In this document: piece after piece, positions 13,948 through 21,456 of the stretch
Layout: every line of letters begins with the position of its first letter
Position numbering within the stretch: position 1 is the stretch's first letter
Assembly (NCBI GenBank): GCA_947572405.1
Contig: CANPBV010000009.1
Coordinates: 1-23,587, forward strand
Direction of reading: 5' to 3'
Length of the DNA: 23,587 nucleotides
Source of the DNA: an uncultured Mycoplasmatota bacterium
Lineage (GTDB): Bacteria > Bacillota_I > Bacilli_A > RF39 > UBA660
Notes under the pieces: generated by a model
What the model was told of the DNA's origin: nothing
Databases searched by the model: none
The model's input: only the letters and a program-made list of their open reading frames with translations
Position numbers and translations under genes: made by a program

Positions 13948-14682
13948 ATGAACTTTAATATGGATTTTAAGGCAATAGAAGTATTAGATGTAGTAGTAAG
14001 AAGTTTGTTGTCTTTGGTAACTTTGTTTTTAGTCACAAAAATGTTGGGGAAAAAACAGGTATCCCAATTAAGTTTGTTTGATTATGTGATTGGTATTTCA
14101 ATAGGGAATTTTGCGGCTGAAATGTCCATTAATTTAGAAACCAATTATATAAATGGAACTGTTGCGGTTATTATATTTGGACTTGTTGCTTATGCGGTAT
14201 CTTTACTTTCTATGAAGAGTATTATTTTAAGACGGTTTTTTATGGGTGTTCCGACTATTTTAATTGAACACGGTAAATTATTAGTAGAAGGCTTAAAAAA
14301 GGTAAAATTTGATATTAATGAGCTTTTAGAAGAATGTAGAATTAAAGGATATTTTGATATTAGTGAAATTGAATATGCTATTATGGAAACAAATGGAACG
14401 GTTAGTATTTTACCGAAGGGGGATTATAAACCAGTTACTATGAAAGATATGAACTTAAAAGCAGGAAAGCAAGGATTATGTGCGAATGTTATTATAGATG
14501 GCAAGATGATGAAAAATAATTTAGAAAATATCAATAAAGATGAAAATTGGCTTGAAAAAGAATTAAAAGTAAAGGGATATAAATCATTAGATAATATTTT
14601 ACTTGCCACTGTAGATATGAATGAAAAATTAGTTATATATGAAAAAAATAGGGGAATAAATCCCACAGATGTACTCGAATAG
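13948..14682 (+). CDS. DUF421 (YetF-family) membrane protein
   Basis: The 244-residue protein has three hydrophobic segments in its first 100 residues, including VVVRSLLSLVTLFLVTKMLG. The DUF421 landmarks GKKQVSQLSLFDYVIGISIG and PTILIEHGKL follow. The rest is a mixed alpha/beta cytosolic domain. In Bacillus, relatives such as YetF and YdfS are linked to the spore envelope, but the role here is unknown. The ATG follows GGTGAT. It lies 61 bp after tagO and may share its transcript. Confidence 0.83.
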   Translation: MNFNMDFKAIEVLDVVVRSLLSLVTLFLVTKMLGKKQVSQLSLFDYVIGISIGNFAAEMSINLETNYINGTVAVIIFGLVAYAVSLLSMKSIILRRFFMGVPTILIEHGKLLVEGLKKVKFDINELLEECRIKGYFDISEIEYAIMETNGTVSILPKGDYKPVTMKDMNLKAGKQGLCANVIIDGKMMKNNLENINKDENWLEKELKVKGYKSLDNILLATVDMNEKLVIYEKNRGINPTDVLE

Positions 14683-14711
14683 TTGACACAATTAAAATTT
14701 GGAAATCTAAT
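14683..14711 (+). promoter_or_regulatory. Sigma-A-type promoter for the NUDIX gene
   Basis: A perfect TTGACA (14683-14688) starts right after the DUF421 stop codon. A 17-bp spacer and TCTAAT (14706-14711) follow. Confidence 0.65.
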
Positions 14712-14761
14712 AAAAATAGACTTTCGTTGCTTTTTTTGTTATGATAAAAATAGGTGATAAC

Positions 14762-15196
14762 ATGAATAGACATTTTTGCGCTTCTGTATTTGTAATAGAT
14801 CCAAAAACCAAAAAATTATTATTAGTTTTTCATAAGAAGTTTCATAAGTGGGTTCAACCTGGGGGTCATATCGAAAATAATGAAACACCAGAAGAAACTG
14901 CTATGCGAGAAGTATATGAAGAAACTGGACTAAAAATAAAATTATTAGGTCGGAGATTTCCTAGGGAAGATGATTTTATTAGACCTTTGGGTATTCAGTG
15001 CAATCGAAATTTACAGGGGGATATGCATATTGATATTATATATGCTGCAGTTCCTTTAATCGATCAAGACATTGTTTTAAATAGAGAAGAAAGTTTAGGA
15101 ATTGGTTGGTTTACAAGAGAGCAATTAGAAGCTTTGGACGTATTTCCAGATATAAAAATAACAATGGATTATATTTTAGAACATTATATTAAATAA
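14762..15196 (+). CDS. NUDIX hydrolase
   Basis: The 144-residue protein carries a complete Nudix box, GGHIENNETPEETAMREVYE then ETGL (about 34-57), which fits the GX5EX7REUXEEXGU pattern that binds the catalytic metal. It should hydrolyse a nucleoside diphosphate linked to another group; the substrate is not evident. I use ATG 14762, preceded by AGGTGA at 4 nt, instead of an ATG seven codons earlier. It has its own promoter and ends at a shared bidirectional terminator facing cdaR. Confidence 0.87.
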   Translation: MNRHFCASVFVIDPKTKKLLLVFHKKFHKWVQPGGHIENNETPEETAMREVYEETGLKIKLLGRRFPREDDFIRPLGIQCNRNLQGDMHIDIIYAAVPLIDQDIVLNREESLGIGWFTREQLEALDVFPDIKITMDYILEHYIK

Positions 15197-15206
15197 GTAA
15201 TTTTAT

Positions 15207-15263
15207 AAAAAAAAGGACTTTTTTTGAAAACTATTTTTTAGTAATCAAAAGAAAGTCTTTTAT
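15207..15263. terminator. Bidirectional terminator between the NUDIX gene and cdaR
   Basis: AAAAGGACTTTTTTTGA pairs with TCAAAAGAAAGTCTTTT, with one bulged G and one mismatch, around a loop containing CTATTTTTTAG. T-rich runs lie on both sides. It overlaps the cdaR stop (15260-15262). Confidence 0.75.
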
Positions 15264-16621
15264 TTTTCTTTTTCAATTTTTATTCTAACTTTTTTAGTCT
15301 TAGCAATATATTGGACGCGTGAATCGCTACCTTCTACATGGACTTCGACTTCATAGGTTCCTTCCGAATAATCTTTTAAATCTAAATATGCTGTAATATC
15401 TTCAGTGGTAATACCATCTAATACTGATTTAACACCTTTTATATTAACACTAATTCGAATATCATTTTCACTAAGTCCTTGAACTGTATATCCTTCTCCT
15501 AAATTACGATATTCAATTTGTACATTATTAATATCTTTATCTGATGAATCATCCAATTTAATATTTACAGTAATGTTATTTATACTCATAGATGTAATTC
15601 CAGCTGGCTTAGGAATTCCTAATTTATATTGTCGGTTTTCTTTTAGATCATTTACATCAACTTCTACTGGGATATAACGCAATTCCGAAATTATAGATTC
15701 GTCACCATATACTGTAATTGTTGACTCACTACTTTCAATAGAACTGATCCCTTTACCAAAGGCTACAGTTCCTTTTGGAACAATGCGAATTGGTACTTCT
15801 TTCATAGGAGATGTAATGATAAGATCCACATCAATTTTTGAAGGTACTATTTCAACATCGACAATATTTCCATCACTATCATATGCTTTTAAAGGAACGT
15901 CTTTTAAAGTAGTGGTTCCTGTTTCCTGTTTTATTATATTTTTAACATCTGCTAAAGCTTTTACAGTTGCGACTTTATTTAATTGGTGTTCTGCACCTTT
16001 TATAATTACTTTATCATCATCAACTTTCATTTCTTTGACAACCAATCTTGAATCTAGACCGTCCTTATTTAATAAATCTAAGGATAGAGTTTGGGTTTTC
16101 GATTTTTTTTGATAAATATTAATTGTTACAGAAGAAGGATTGACCTTATATTCCAAAGATGTGGAAGCAACTTGATTATATTTAATATTGACTTTATGCG
16201 TTCCTGCTCTGAGTCCAGTTAGATCCACATTTACATCATAGGAAGGAGATTGTTTTGCAATAAATAAATCTGTTTTGGAACCAATTAATGTAATATCAAC
16301 CGTTTCTGGTAACCCTTCAATTACATAAGCTTCTTCATTGTATTTCGCTGTTACAGGTTGATTTGTTAATACCTCTGCTGAACTTTCTGAGAATCTTAAT
16401 ATCTTTTGATCTACTACAACAAAAATGAAACTCGCTAAAAATAAGGAAATGAATAGCAATGTTGTTGGTCTTGATAACCAATTTTCAAATTTTTTGCCAG
16501 ATTTATCAAAGTTTCCAGTTAATCTTAAAATAATTTTTGTAATTGGAACTATGATCCTACGATCAATAAAGCGCCATATTTTTGTGAAAAAATTATTCAT
16601 TGCTTGTATTAGATTCTTCAT
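15260..16621 (-). CDS. cdaR: CdaR (YbbR-domain regulator of diadenylate cyclase CdaA)
   Basis: This 453-residue protein has one membrane helix (about 54-70) and a large extracytoplasmic part of about four YbbR-like beta-rich repeats (roughly 85-165, 175-265, 275-355, 365-450). In other Firmicutes CdaR binds CdaA and modulates c-di-AMP production. Its start lies inside cdaA (29-bp overlap), with a strong AGGAGGAG ribosome binding site (16629-16636) embedded in cdaA codons, so expression is coupled. The basic N-terminus before the helix (WRFIDRRIIVPITKIILRLTG) is somewhat long. glmM, the usual next gene, is not here. Confidence 0.9.
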   Translation of the reverse strand: MKNLIQAMNNFFTKIWRFIDRRIIVPITKIILRLTGNFDKSGKKFENWLSRPTTLLFISLFLASFIFVVVDQKILRFSESSAEVLTNQPVTAKYNEEAYVIEGLPETVDITLIGSKTDLFIAKQSPSYDVNVDLTGLRAGTHKVNIKYNQVASTSLEYKVNPSSVTINIYQKKSKTQTLSLDLLNKDGLDSRLVVKEMKVDDDKVIIKGAEHQLNKVATVKALADVKNIIKQETGTTTLKDVPLKAYDSDGNIVDVEIVPSKIDVDLIITSPMKEVPIRIVPKGTVAFGKGISSIESSESTITVYGDESIISELRYIPVEVDVNDLKENRQYKLGIPKPAGITSMSINNITVNIKLDDSSDKDINNVQIEYRNLGEGYTVQGLSENDIRISVNIKGVKSVLDGITTEDITAYLDLKDYSEGTYEVEVHVEGSDSRVQYIAKTKKVRIKIEKEK

Positions 16622-17420
16622 CCATCAACTCCTCCTCTTCTGTAGTTGTTACTTTTTTTGGACGCAATTCATCTAGTAACATCAATTTCACTTCATCTAA
16701 GGTTAAATTGTAGTGTAATTCTCCCCCTAAAGCTATTGAAAGTCTTCCAGTTTCTTCTGAGGCAATTAATGAAATACAATCTGTCTCTTCTGAAACTCCT
16801 AAAGCAGCACGATGTCTAGTTCCAAGGCGTTTACTAATTTTTAAATTATCACTTGTTGGAAAAACAGCTCCAGCACTTGTGATTTTATCTCCTTGAATAA
16901 TAACGCCTCCATCATGCAATGGGTTGTTCGGGAAAAAGATAGACTCTAATAAGTCACTAGAAATATCAGCATACAATTTTTTTGATTTTTCAATATAGTC
17001 ATTTAGGCTATGATCCCGTTCAATTACAATTAAAGCCCCAATTCTAGCTTTTTTGCAATAATCCAACGCTTGTACAATTTCATATACTACTTTTTCTCTT
17101 TCGTCTACAGTGAGTAATTTATGTCTCCCTAATAATTGGCTTCTTCCTAATTGTTCTAATACATTACGTATTTCTGGTTGAAATATGATAATTAAAGCTA
17201 AAGGTCCCCATGTAATTACATAATCTAATAAGTAGTTGATTGTAACTAGATTTAAAAGGTCACTAAATACTTTTAAAGCTAATAAAATTAGAATTCCTTT
17301 AAATAATAAGACCATTTTTACGTTCTTCCGTAAGTTTTTTAATATATAATATAATAGCCACCAAACTAATAGAACATCTAATAGTTTTCTCAATGATATT
17401 ATAATGCCATCAAATGTCAT
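16593..17420 (-). CDS. cdaA: Membrane diadenylate cyclase CdaA (DacA)
   Basis: The 275-residue protein has hydrophobic segments in its first 80 residues, then a DisA_N diadenylate cyclase domain. It joins two ATP into c-di-AMP, which controls potassium and osmolyte balance and is essential in many Firmicutes. The catalytic motifs are LHDGGVII (DGG at 170-172, where DGA is the textbook form) and GTRHRAALG (RHR at 202-204), followed by ASEETGRLSIA. The start is supported by TTGGAGG at 6 nt. An extended -10 (TGATATAAT, minus strand) lies upstream. Confidence 0.93.
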   Translation of the reverse strand: MTFDGIIISLRKLLDVLLVWWLLYYILKNLRKNVKMVLLFKGILILLALKVFSDLLNLVTINYLLDYVITWGPLALIIIFQPEIRNVLEQLGRSQLLGRHKLLTVDEREKVVYEIVQALDYCKKARIGALIVIERDHSLNDYIEKSKKLYADISSDLLESIFFPNNPLHDGGVIIQGDKITSAGAVFPTSDNLKISKRLGTRHRAALGVSEETDCISLIASEETGRLSIALGGELHYNLTLDEVKLMLLDELRPKKVTTTEEEELMDEESNTSNE

Positions 17421-17453
17421 AGCAATCCTCCAATCATTTATAGTATCTTATTT

Positions 17454-17462
17454 ATTATATCA
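17454..17462 (-). promoter_or_regulatory. Extended -10 promoter of cdaA-cdaR
   Basis: The minus strand reads TGATATAAT (TGn plus consensus -10), 33 bp before the cdaA ATG. No good -35 is visible, as is common with extended -10 promoters. Confidence 0.5.
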
Positions 17463-17503
17463 TATTTGTTGAATAATTAAAAATAGGAATTTTCAAATTT
17501 AAA

Positions 17504-17523
17504 AAATAGCGTTTCCGCTATTT
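17504..17523 (-). terminator. Rho-independent terminator of the EDLNxPFG-repeat gene
   Basis: AAATAGCG (17504-17511) and CGCTATTT (17516-17523) form a perfect 8-bp stem with a 4-nt loop. Read on the minus strand it is followed by TTT after the stem's own T residues. It overlaps the stop codon at 17522-17524. Confidence 0.75.
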
Positions 17524-18241
17524 AAAATTTCCATATATCGTCATCATCATTTTTATCGATTGCTTCTGTATTAATATCTTCTTTAATGGAATCAATATCT
17601 GGTAAATCAAGATTAAATTCTTCTCTTGTAGGGTATTTTAATTCATCCCCAAAAGGTGCATTCAAATCTTCTTGATTCATCTCATAAGATGATGTTTCAT
17701 ATGAATGATCCGTAAGTGGAACATTTAAATTTTCTTCTATATTACTTTCATTTGTTGTTGCAAAATCGCCAAAAGGTGCATTTAAATCTTCCAAAGTTTC
17801 AGATTCTATTGGTGGTTCATTGTAAGCTATTGGTTCCCCAAAAGGTGTATTTAAGTCTTCCTCTACAGATAGTACTTCATTATTTGATTGTTCATAAGGT
17901 GTTTCTAATATGTCATTAGAAATTTCCATATCATCAGTTAAAGGATCTGTGAACTGAACCTCTTCTTGTGGAATTTCTGCCTTTGGTTCTACTGGTTCTG
18001 TGTGAGTTTCCAAAGGCTTTTGTTCTACTTCCTTTTCGATTGTTGGAGCGATTTCTGTTTTTGGAAGAGTTTCTATTTCTTCTTGCTTATTTTCCTTGGT
18101 CGCTTTTGCTTTACTACTTTTTCTTTTTGAAAATTCTTTTTTACCGAAATTTGTTTTTTCTGCTATATAGCCAATAATTATCATCAATATGATAACAATA
18201 ATAAAAATAATCCATATATAATTATCTGTTAAAAATTCCAT
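17522..18241 (-). CDS. Membrane-anchored acidic protein with EDLNxPFG repeats
   Basis: The 239-residue protein starts with one membrane helix (about 8-26), then a basic stretch (34-52, FGKKEFSKRKSSKAKATKEN). A long acidic, Pro/Glu-rich, probably disordered region follows. A short motif recurs: EDLNTPFG (128-135), EDLNAPFG (151-158), a diverged ENLNVPLT (170-177) and EDLNAPFG (191-198). It ends in NDDDDIWKF. The layout resembles a membrane tether displaying short binding motifs to a cytoplasmic partner, but I do not recognise the family. A promoter (18273-18301) and GGGAGG ribosome binding site are present. It lies between trmL and cdaA. Confidence 0.75.
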   Translation of the reverse strand: MEFLTDNYIWIIFIIVIILMIIIGYIAEKTNFGKKEFSKRKSSKAKATKENKQEEIETLPKTEIAPTIEKEVEQKPLETHTEPVEPKAEIPQEEVQFTDPLTDDMEISNDILETPYEQSNNEVLSVEEDLNTPFGEPIAYNEPPIESETLEDLNAPFGDFATTNESNIEENLNVPLTDHSYETSSYEMNQEDLNAPFGDELKYPTREEFNLDLPDIDSIKEDINTEAIDKNDDDDIWKF

Positions 18242-18272
18242 ATAACTTTTCCTCCCTTATATTCTTATAATC

Positions 18273-18301
18273 ATAATAACATTAAATTATGTTTTTTTCA
18301 A
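18273..18301 (-). promoter_or_regulatory. Promoter of the EDLNxPFG-repeat gene
   Basis: On the minus strand, TTGAAA (18296-18301), a 17-bp spacer and TATTAT (18273-18278). The -35 overlaps the trmL stop codon. Confidence 0.6.
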
Positions 18302-18819
18302 GCATTTTTGTCTTGCCTTGTCAAATAATCGGCGCCTTTAAATGGATCACTAAAAAGTAAGTTTGGATAATTTAGTTGGCGCAAAACCTCAAAAATCATA
18401 ACAGCGACACAATTTGATAGGTTTAATGCTCTAATGTTTTCGTTGATGGGAATTCGCATACAAGAATCAAGATGATCTTTTAGTATTTCTTTTGGGATTC
18501 CTGTACTTTCTTTCCCAAATATTAAATAAATTGGTTTTGATTTATTTGTATAGTCAAATGATGTATGTGTTTTTGTTCCATAGCGGGTTAAAAAATAGTA
18601 TTCTCCAGGATTTTTACTTACAAAATCATCAAAGTTTTCGTAAACGGTGTAATCACAATGGTCAATATAATTTACTCCGCATCGTTTGATATTTTTTTCG
18701 TCTAATGAAAATCCAAGTGGTTTAATTAAGTGCAACTTGGTATTTGTCCCTGCACACGTTCTCATAATATTACCTGTATTTTGAGGAATTTCTGGTTCAA
18801 ATAATACGACATTAAGCAT
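18298..18819 (-). CDS. trmL: tRNA (cytidine/uridine(34)-2'-O)-methyltransferase TrmL
   Basis: This 173-residue SPOUT methyltransferase matches TrmL, which methylates the ribose of the wobble base of tRNA-Leu using S-adenosylmethionine. It has the N-terminal FEPEIPQNTGNIMRTCAGT (7-25) and the knot-forming IFGKESTGIP (100-109). The cofactor-loop segment IPINENIRALNLSNCVAV (123-140) follows. The length is typical. Its ATG overlaps the upstream gene by 8 bp, so the two are co-transcribed. Confidence 0.93.
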   Translation of the reverse strand: MLNVVLFEPEIPQNTGNIMRTCAGTNTKLHLIKPLGFSLDEKNIKRCGVNYIDHCDYTVYENFDDFVSKNPGEYYFLTRYGTKTHTSFDYTNKSKPIYLIFGKESTGIPKEILKDHLDSCMRIPINENIRALNLSNCVAVMIFEVLRQLNYPNLLFSDPFKGADYLTRQDKNA

Positions 18820-19324
18820 CTTCTAAAACTCCATTTCTTTGTAAGAACGGTTTTACATCTTTAATGTTTCTTTCTATTGATGATGTCTGATATAAAATAC
18901 TTTTTACTTTTCCATTCTCTACAATTAATAGGTTAGGATAGGTTATTTCTGTTTCTTTTATTTCATTTATAAAATATTTTTTCTTTAAATTAGTGAAAAA
19001 GTTTTCTGTTCCTTCTTTTCCGTTTACATAAATAAAATGTGATTTTAAGTTTTCATCCAATATATAATTTTTAAGTTTTTTTTCAATTTTTTTAGTACTA
19101 TCAGATTGATTGTCTGCAATATAAATTACGATATCTGGATTTTCTAAAATGTAATTTTCAAATTCAAGTTCCTTTACTTCACCTACAAGTTCTTTCATGA
19201 CTGAATTTTCTAAATAATAGTTTTTAGAAGCATGATACCATTTACTTGTATATATAACTGCAAGAATCGTTACTACGGTTAATAATCCTAATAATACATA
19301 GTTTTTCTTAGGAATTGTTCTCAT
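18812..19324 (-). CDS. Membrane-anchored thioredoxin-fold-like protein without CxxC
   Basis: The 170-residue protein has one N-terminal helix (about 9-26) and an extracytoplasmic domain. The order of predicted elements (PDIVIYIADNQ, then IEKKLKNYIL, then KSHFIYVNG, then ITYPNLLIVENGKVKSILY) resembles a thioredoxin fold, with YP at the usual cis-Pro position. The CxxC redox site is absent, so it is probably not an oxidoreductase. This is a weak structural inference; I know no named family. It starts the trmL transcript, has GAGGTGG before the ATG and a good promoter at 19352-19380. Confidence 0.6.
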   Translation of the reverse strand: MRTIPKKNYVLLGLLTVVTILAVIYTSKWYHASKNYYLENSVMKELVGEVKELEFENYILENPDIVIYIADNQSDSTKKIEKKLKNYILDENLKSHFIYVNGKEGTENFFTNLKKKYFINEIKETEITYPNLLIVENGKVKSILYQTSSIERNIKDVKPFLQRNGVLEDA

Positions 19325-19351
19325 AACGCCACCTCACTATTCATTATCAAC

Positions 19352-19380
19352 ATTTTAACACACATCCTTTCATAGTTCAA
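19352..19380 (-). promoter_or_regulatory. Promoter of the thioredoxin-like/trmL operon
   Basis: On the minus strand, TTGAAC (19375-19380), a 17-bp spacer and TAAAAT (19352-19357), 27 bp before the ATG. Confidence 0.65.
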
Positions 19381-19416
19381 TCTAATGATATGATTTTCTT
19401 TCTTTCTTTTTGATTT

Positions 19417-19442
19417 AAAAAAGAGAATTTTAGTAATTCTCT
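19417..19442 (-). terminator. Rho-independent terminator after the AAA+ ATPase gene
   Basis: AGAGAATT (19422-19429) and AATTCTCT (19435-19442) form a perfect 8-bp stem with a 5-nt loop that contains part of the stop codon. The minus-strand T run follows. Confidence 0.75.
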
Positions 19443-20443
19443 TCATTATTTTCAATTTCATCAATCGTGACAACTGGAAGGGTAATATTTTCATCCAAAC
19501 AAATCCCTTTAAAATCTTCTCTAAATAAATTGAGTTCTTTCACAATACTGTCAGGATAAATCCGTTTGCTTGTTTTGATTGCTTCATAGACGTCTAATAT
19601 ATCTACAACTGGTTTATTTTTGTATAGTGCTTGGGAAAAAGCTTGTGTTAAAACAGAGAATGCAACATCTGGATATTGTGCAGCTAATCCATAAATACGT
19701 TTAAATTCAGAAGTTGCTCTTACAATCGCTTTTACCAAAAGTTCAGAGACATATTCGTTATACTTGAATTTAATTCCAGTTTGTTTTTCAATCTTTGGAA
19801 GCGAACCCATTAAGATTTTTACGGTTGTTGGTTCATCTGGTTCTGCTACCTCAATTTTATCAAAACGCCTTAAAAATGCACGATCTCTTACGATATAAGC
19901 ATCATATTCAATTGTTGTTGTTGCCCCAATTGCTTTTACATCCCCTCGGTCAAGAGCAGGTTTCAAAATATTGGCTAAATCCATTGGGCCATCTCCATGG
20001 CCTCCAATTAAAGTATGAACTTCATCGATAAATAATATTGTTTTTTTTGTATTTTTTAATTCTTGGACAAGTAAACTAATGATCATTTCTTCTTTTCCAT
20101 TCACTGTCATTTTTCCCAATAATGATGTGGAATTGATTTTTATAATTCGGTATCCCTTTAAAGCATTTGGCACTTCATTTTTTTGGATGAAATAAGAAAG
20201 CCCTTCTACAATAGCTGTTTTTCCAATTCCAGGTTTTCCAACTAATAATCCTGATTTTTCAGGAGTTAATAAAACAATCATCAATTTTTTAATTTCACTT
20301 TCACGTGCAATGGCTGGATTTGTTACATATGTTTTAGCGGTTAAATCTTCCCCATAAGATTTTATAATACTAAATGTTTCTGGTACGGCATTGGTTAGGT
20401 TTTCATCCTCTAGATCTAAAATTTCAATGTTTTCATCTTTCAT
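19430..20443 (-). CDS. Stand-alone Clp-type AAA+ ATPase (ClpA/B/C first-domain-like)
   Basis: The 337-residue protein has a single AAA+ module like the first ATPase domain of ClpB/ClpC. The ClpC-like entry YVTNPAIARESEIKKL (39-54) is followed by Walker A GKPGIGKT (69-76), Walker B ILFIDE (136-141), IGATTT (172-177) and the RAFLRRFD arginine-finger segment (188-195). It has no N-domain, no second ATPase ring and no zinc finger. The pore loop, normally KYRGEFE, reads GKMTVNGKEE, with no aromatic residue. It may remodel or recruit a partner and not thread substrates. It lies 12 bp after a thioredoxin-like lipoprotein gene, so they form an operon. The start follows AAGGGGA. Confidence 0.78.
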   Translation of the reverse strand: MKDENIEILDLEDENLTNAVPETFSIIKSYGEDLTAKTYVTNPAIARESEIKKLMIVLLTPEKSGLLVGKPGIGKTAIVEGLSYFIQKNEVPNALKGYRIIKINSTSLLGKMTVNGKEEMIISLLVQELKNTKKTILFIDEVHTLIGGHGDGPMDLANILKPALDRGDVKAIGATTTIEYDAYIVRDRAFLRRFDKIEVAEPDEPTTVKILMGSLPKIEKQTGIKFKYNEYVSELLVKAIVRATSEFKRIYGLAAQYPDVAFSVLTQAFSQALYKNKPVVDILDVYEAIKTSKRIYPDSIVKELNLFREDFKGICLDENITLPVVTIDEIENNEENY

Positions 20444-20455
20444 TTAGTTTCCCCT

Positions 20456-20869
20456 TTATTTTATATATCCTTTTTTCTTTAATTTTTCTATTACTTTGCT
20501 CATTGGTTTATTTCCATCTATTCTATCATACATAGAAGTCTCTGCTCCATTTTCTATAAAGGCAGTAGTTGGAGTGCCTGTATAATTAACATATACGTTT
20601 AATTTCGCATTTTCAGTTACAGATAATTTAGAAATATCAATATAGTTAACTTTTATTTGATATTTTGAAATAACCTCATTTAAAGTGTCCTTATATGAAT
20701 CACAATGTTGGCATTGTGCTGAACCAATAAATAAGATAAAACTTTGTTTTTTTTCAAACATGTCCATTAATGTTTTGTAGTCTACTTCATTATAGGTTTT
20801 AAGTTTATTTCCACATCCTGTCAAGCATAAACAAAGACTAATTGTAATAAGTATAAACAATTTTTTCAT
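20456..20869 (-). CDS. Thioredoxin-like lipoprotein with CQHC site
   Basis: The 137-residue protein has a lipoprotein signal peptide with lipobox LTGC (lipidated Cys19). A thioredoxin fold follows, with redox motif CQHC (53-56) after FILFIGSAQ and a cis-Pro segment TGTPTT. It should act at the outer face of the membrane as a thiol-disulfide oxidoreductase; the partner is unknown. The ribosome binding site is weak (GGGAAGTG). A -10 TATAAT lies at 20892-20897 (minus strand), with no good -35. It precedes the AAA+ gene in one transcript. Confidence 0.82.
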   Translation of the reverse strand: MKKLFILITISLCLCLTGCGNKLKTYNEVDYKTLMDMFEKKQSFILFIGSAQCQHCDSYKDTLNEVISKYQIKVNYIDISKLSVTENAKLNVYVNYTGTPTTAFIENGAETSMYDRIDGNKPMSKVIEKLKKKGYIK

Positions 20870-20891
20870 TTATTTCACTTCCCTATTGTTC

Positions 20892-20897
20892 ATTATA
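20892..20897 (-). promoter_or_regulatory. Putative -10 for the lipoprotein/AAA+ operon
   Basis: The minus strand reads TATAAT, 22 bp before the ATG. The -35 region is a T-rich run derived from the terminator of the upstream gene. Confidence 0.4.
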
Positions 20898-20910
20898 ACC
20901 TAAAAAAATA

Positions 20911-20942
20911 TAAAAAAAAAGAGTTTTTATAAAAAATTCTCT
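20911..20942 (-). terminator. Terminator of the LysM gene
   Basis: AGAGTTTTT (20920-20928) pairs with the segment AAAAATTCTCT (to 20942) with a small bulge. On the minus strand a run of nine T follows. It overlaps the stop codon at 20927-20929. Confidence 0.6.
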
Positions 20943-21388
20943 CTTTTAAAAACTAATAATTGTTCAGGTAATAAATAAATATTTTCATTTTCCATAATTA
21001 ATTTTTCAGCAGTAGTTTTAAATTTTTTGGTTACATCCTTTAGGGTATCTCCTTCAGTAGTAACATAAATTTGTACTCCAACTCTTGGAATCAACAATTC
21101 TTGATTTGGATAAATATAGTCATCTTCTTCAAGTCCATTTATGAGTGCAAGATCTTTGGCGCTAGTCTGGTATCGCTTTCCTATTTCATATAGGTTATCT
21201 CCAGATTTTACGCGATAACTTTGAAATAGATTTGCTTGATTATTTGGGATGACAAGGTTTTCTCCTGCTCGCAATTCATGGTCTTCTAAAAATCCATTTA
21301 ATTCACATAATACTTGGCATTCCATATCTAGTTTTTCTGCGATACTTCTTAATTCTTCCCCTGGTAATACTTGATATACTTTATACAT
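20927..21388 (-). CDS. Triple-LysM protein without signal peptide (spore coat/morphogenesis candidate)
   Basis: The 153-residue protein is made almost wholly of three LysM-type units of about 45 residues. The first begins YQVLPGEELRSIAEKL, the second YRVKSGDNLYEIGKRY and ends IYPNQELLIP, and the third is a diverged YVTTEGDTLKDVTKKF. LysM binds GlcNAc-containing glycans such as peptidoglycan. There is no signal peptide or membrane helix, as in spore-associated LysM proteins of the SafA type. That role is inference. I choose ATG 21388, 6 nt after AGGTG; the GTG at 21397 overlaps that site. A CATACATTA sequence just upstream resembles a sporulation sigma -10. Confidence 0.75.
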   Translation of the reverse strand: MYKVYQVLPGEELRSIAEKLDMECQVLCELNGFLEDHELRAGENLVIPNNQANLFQSYRVKSGDNLYEIGKRYQTSAKDLALINGLEEDDYIYPNQELLIPRVGVQIYVTTEGDTLKDVTKKFKTTAEKLIMENENIYLLPEQLLVFKRENFL

Positions 21389-21404
21389 ATAATACACCTC
21401 ACTA

Positions 21405-21413
21405 TAATGTATG
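21405..21413 (-). promoter_or_regulatory. Possible sigma-E/sigma-K type -10 before the LysM gene
   Basis: The minus strand reads CATACATTA, which fits both CATACANT (sigma-E) and CATANNNTA (sigma-K). It lies 16 bp before the ATG. No matching -35 was found, so this is tentative. Confidence 0.3.
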
Positions 21414-21456
21414 TATAAAGTGGGATTTGGCCTTTATTTTTTGATTATATTACCTT

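Noticed and set aside
15783..16676. Plus-strand open frames opposite cdaR and cdaA
   Set aside because: Both lie wholly within strongly supported minus-strand genes and have no family features.
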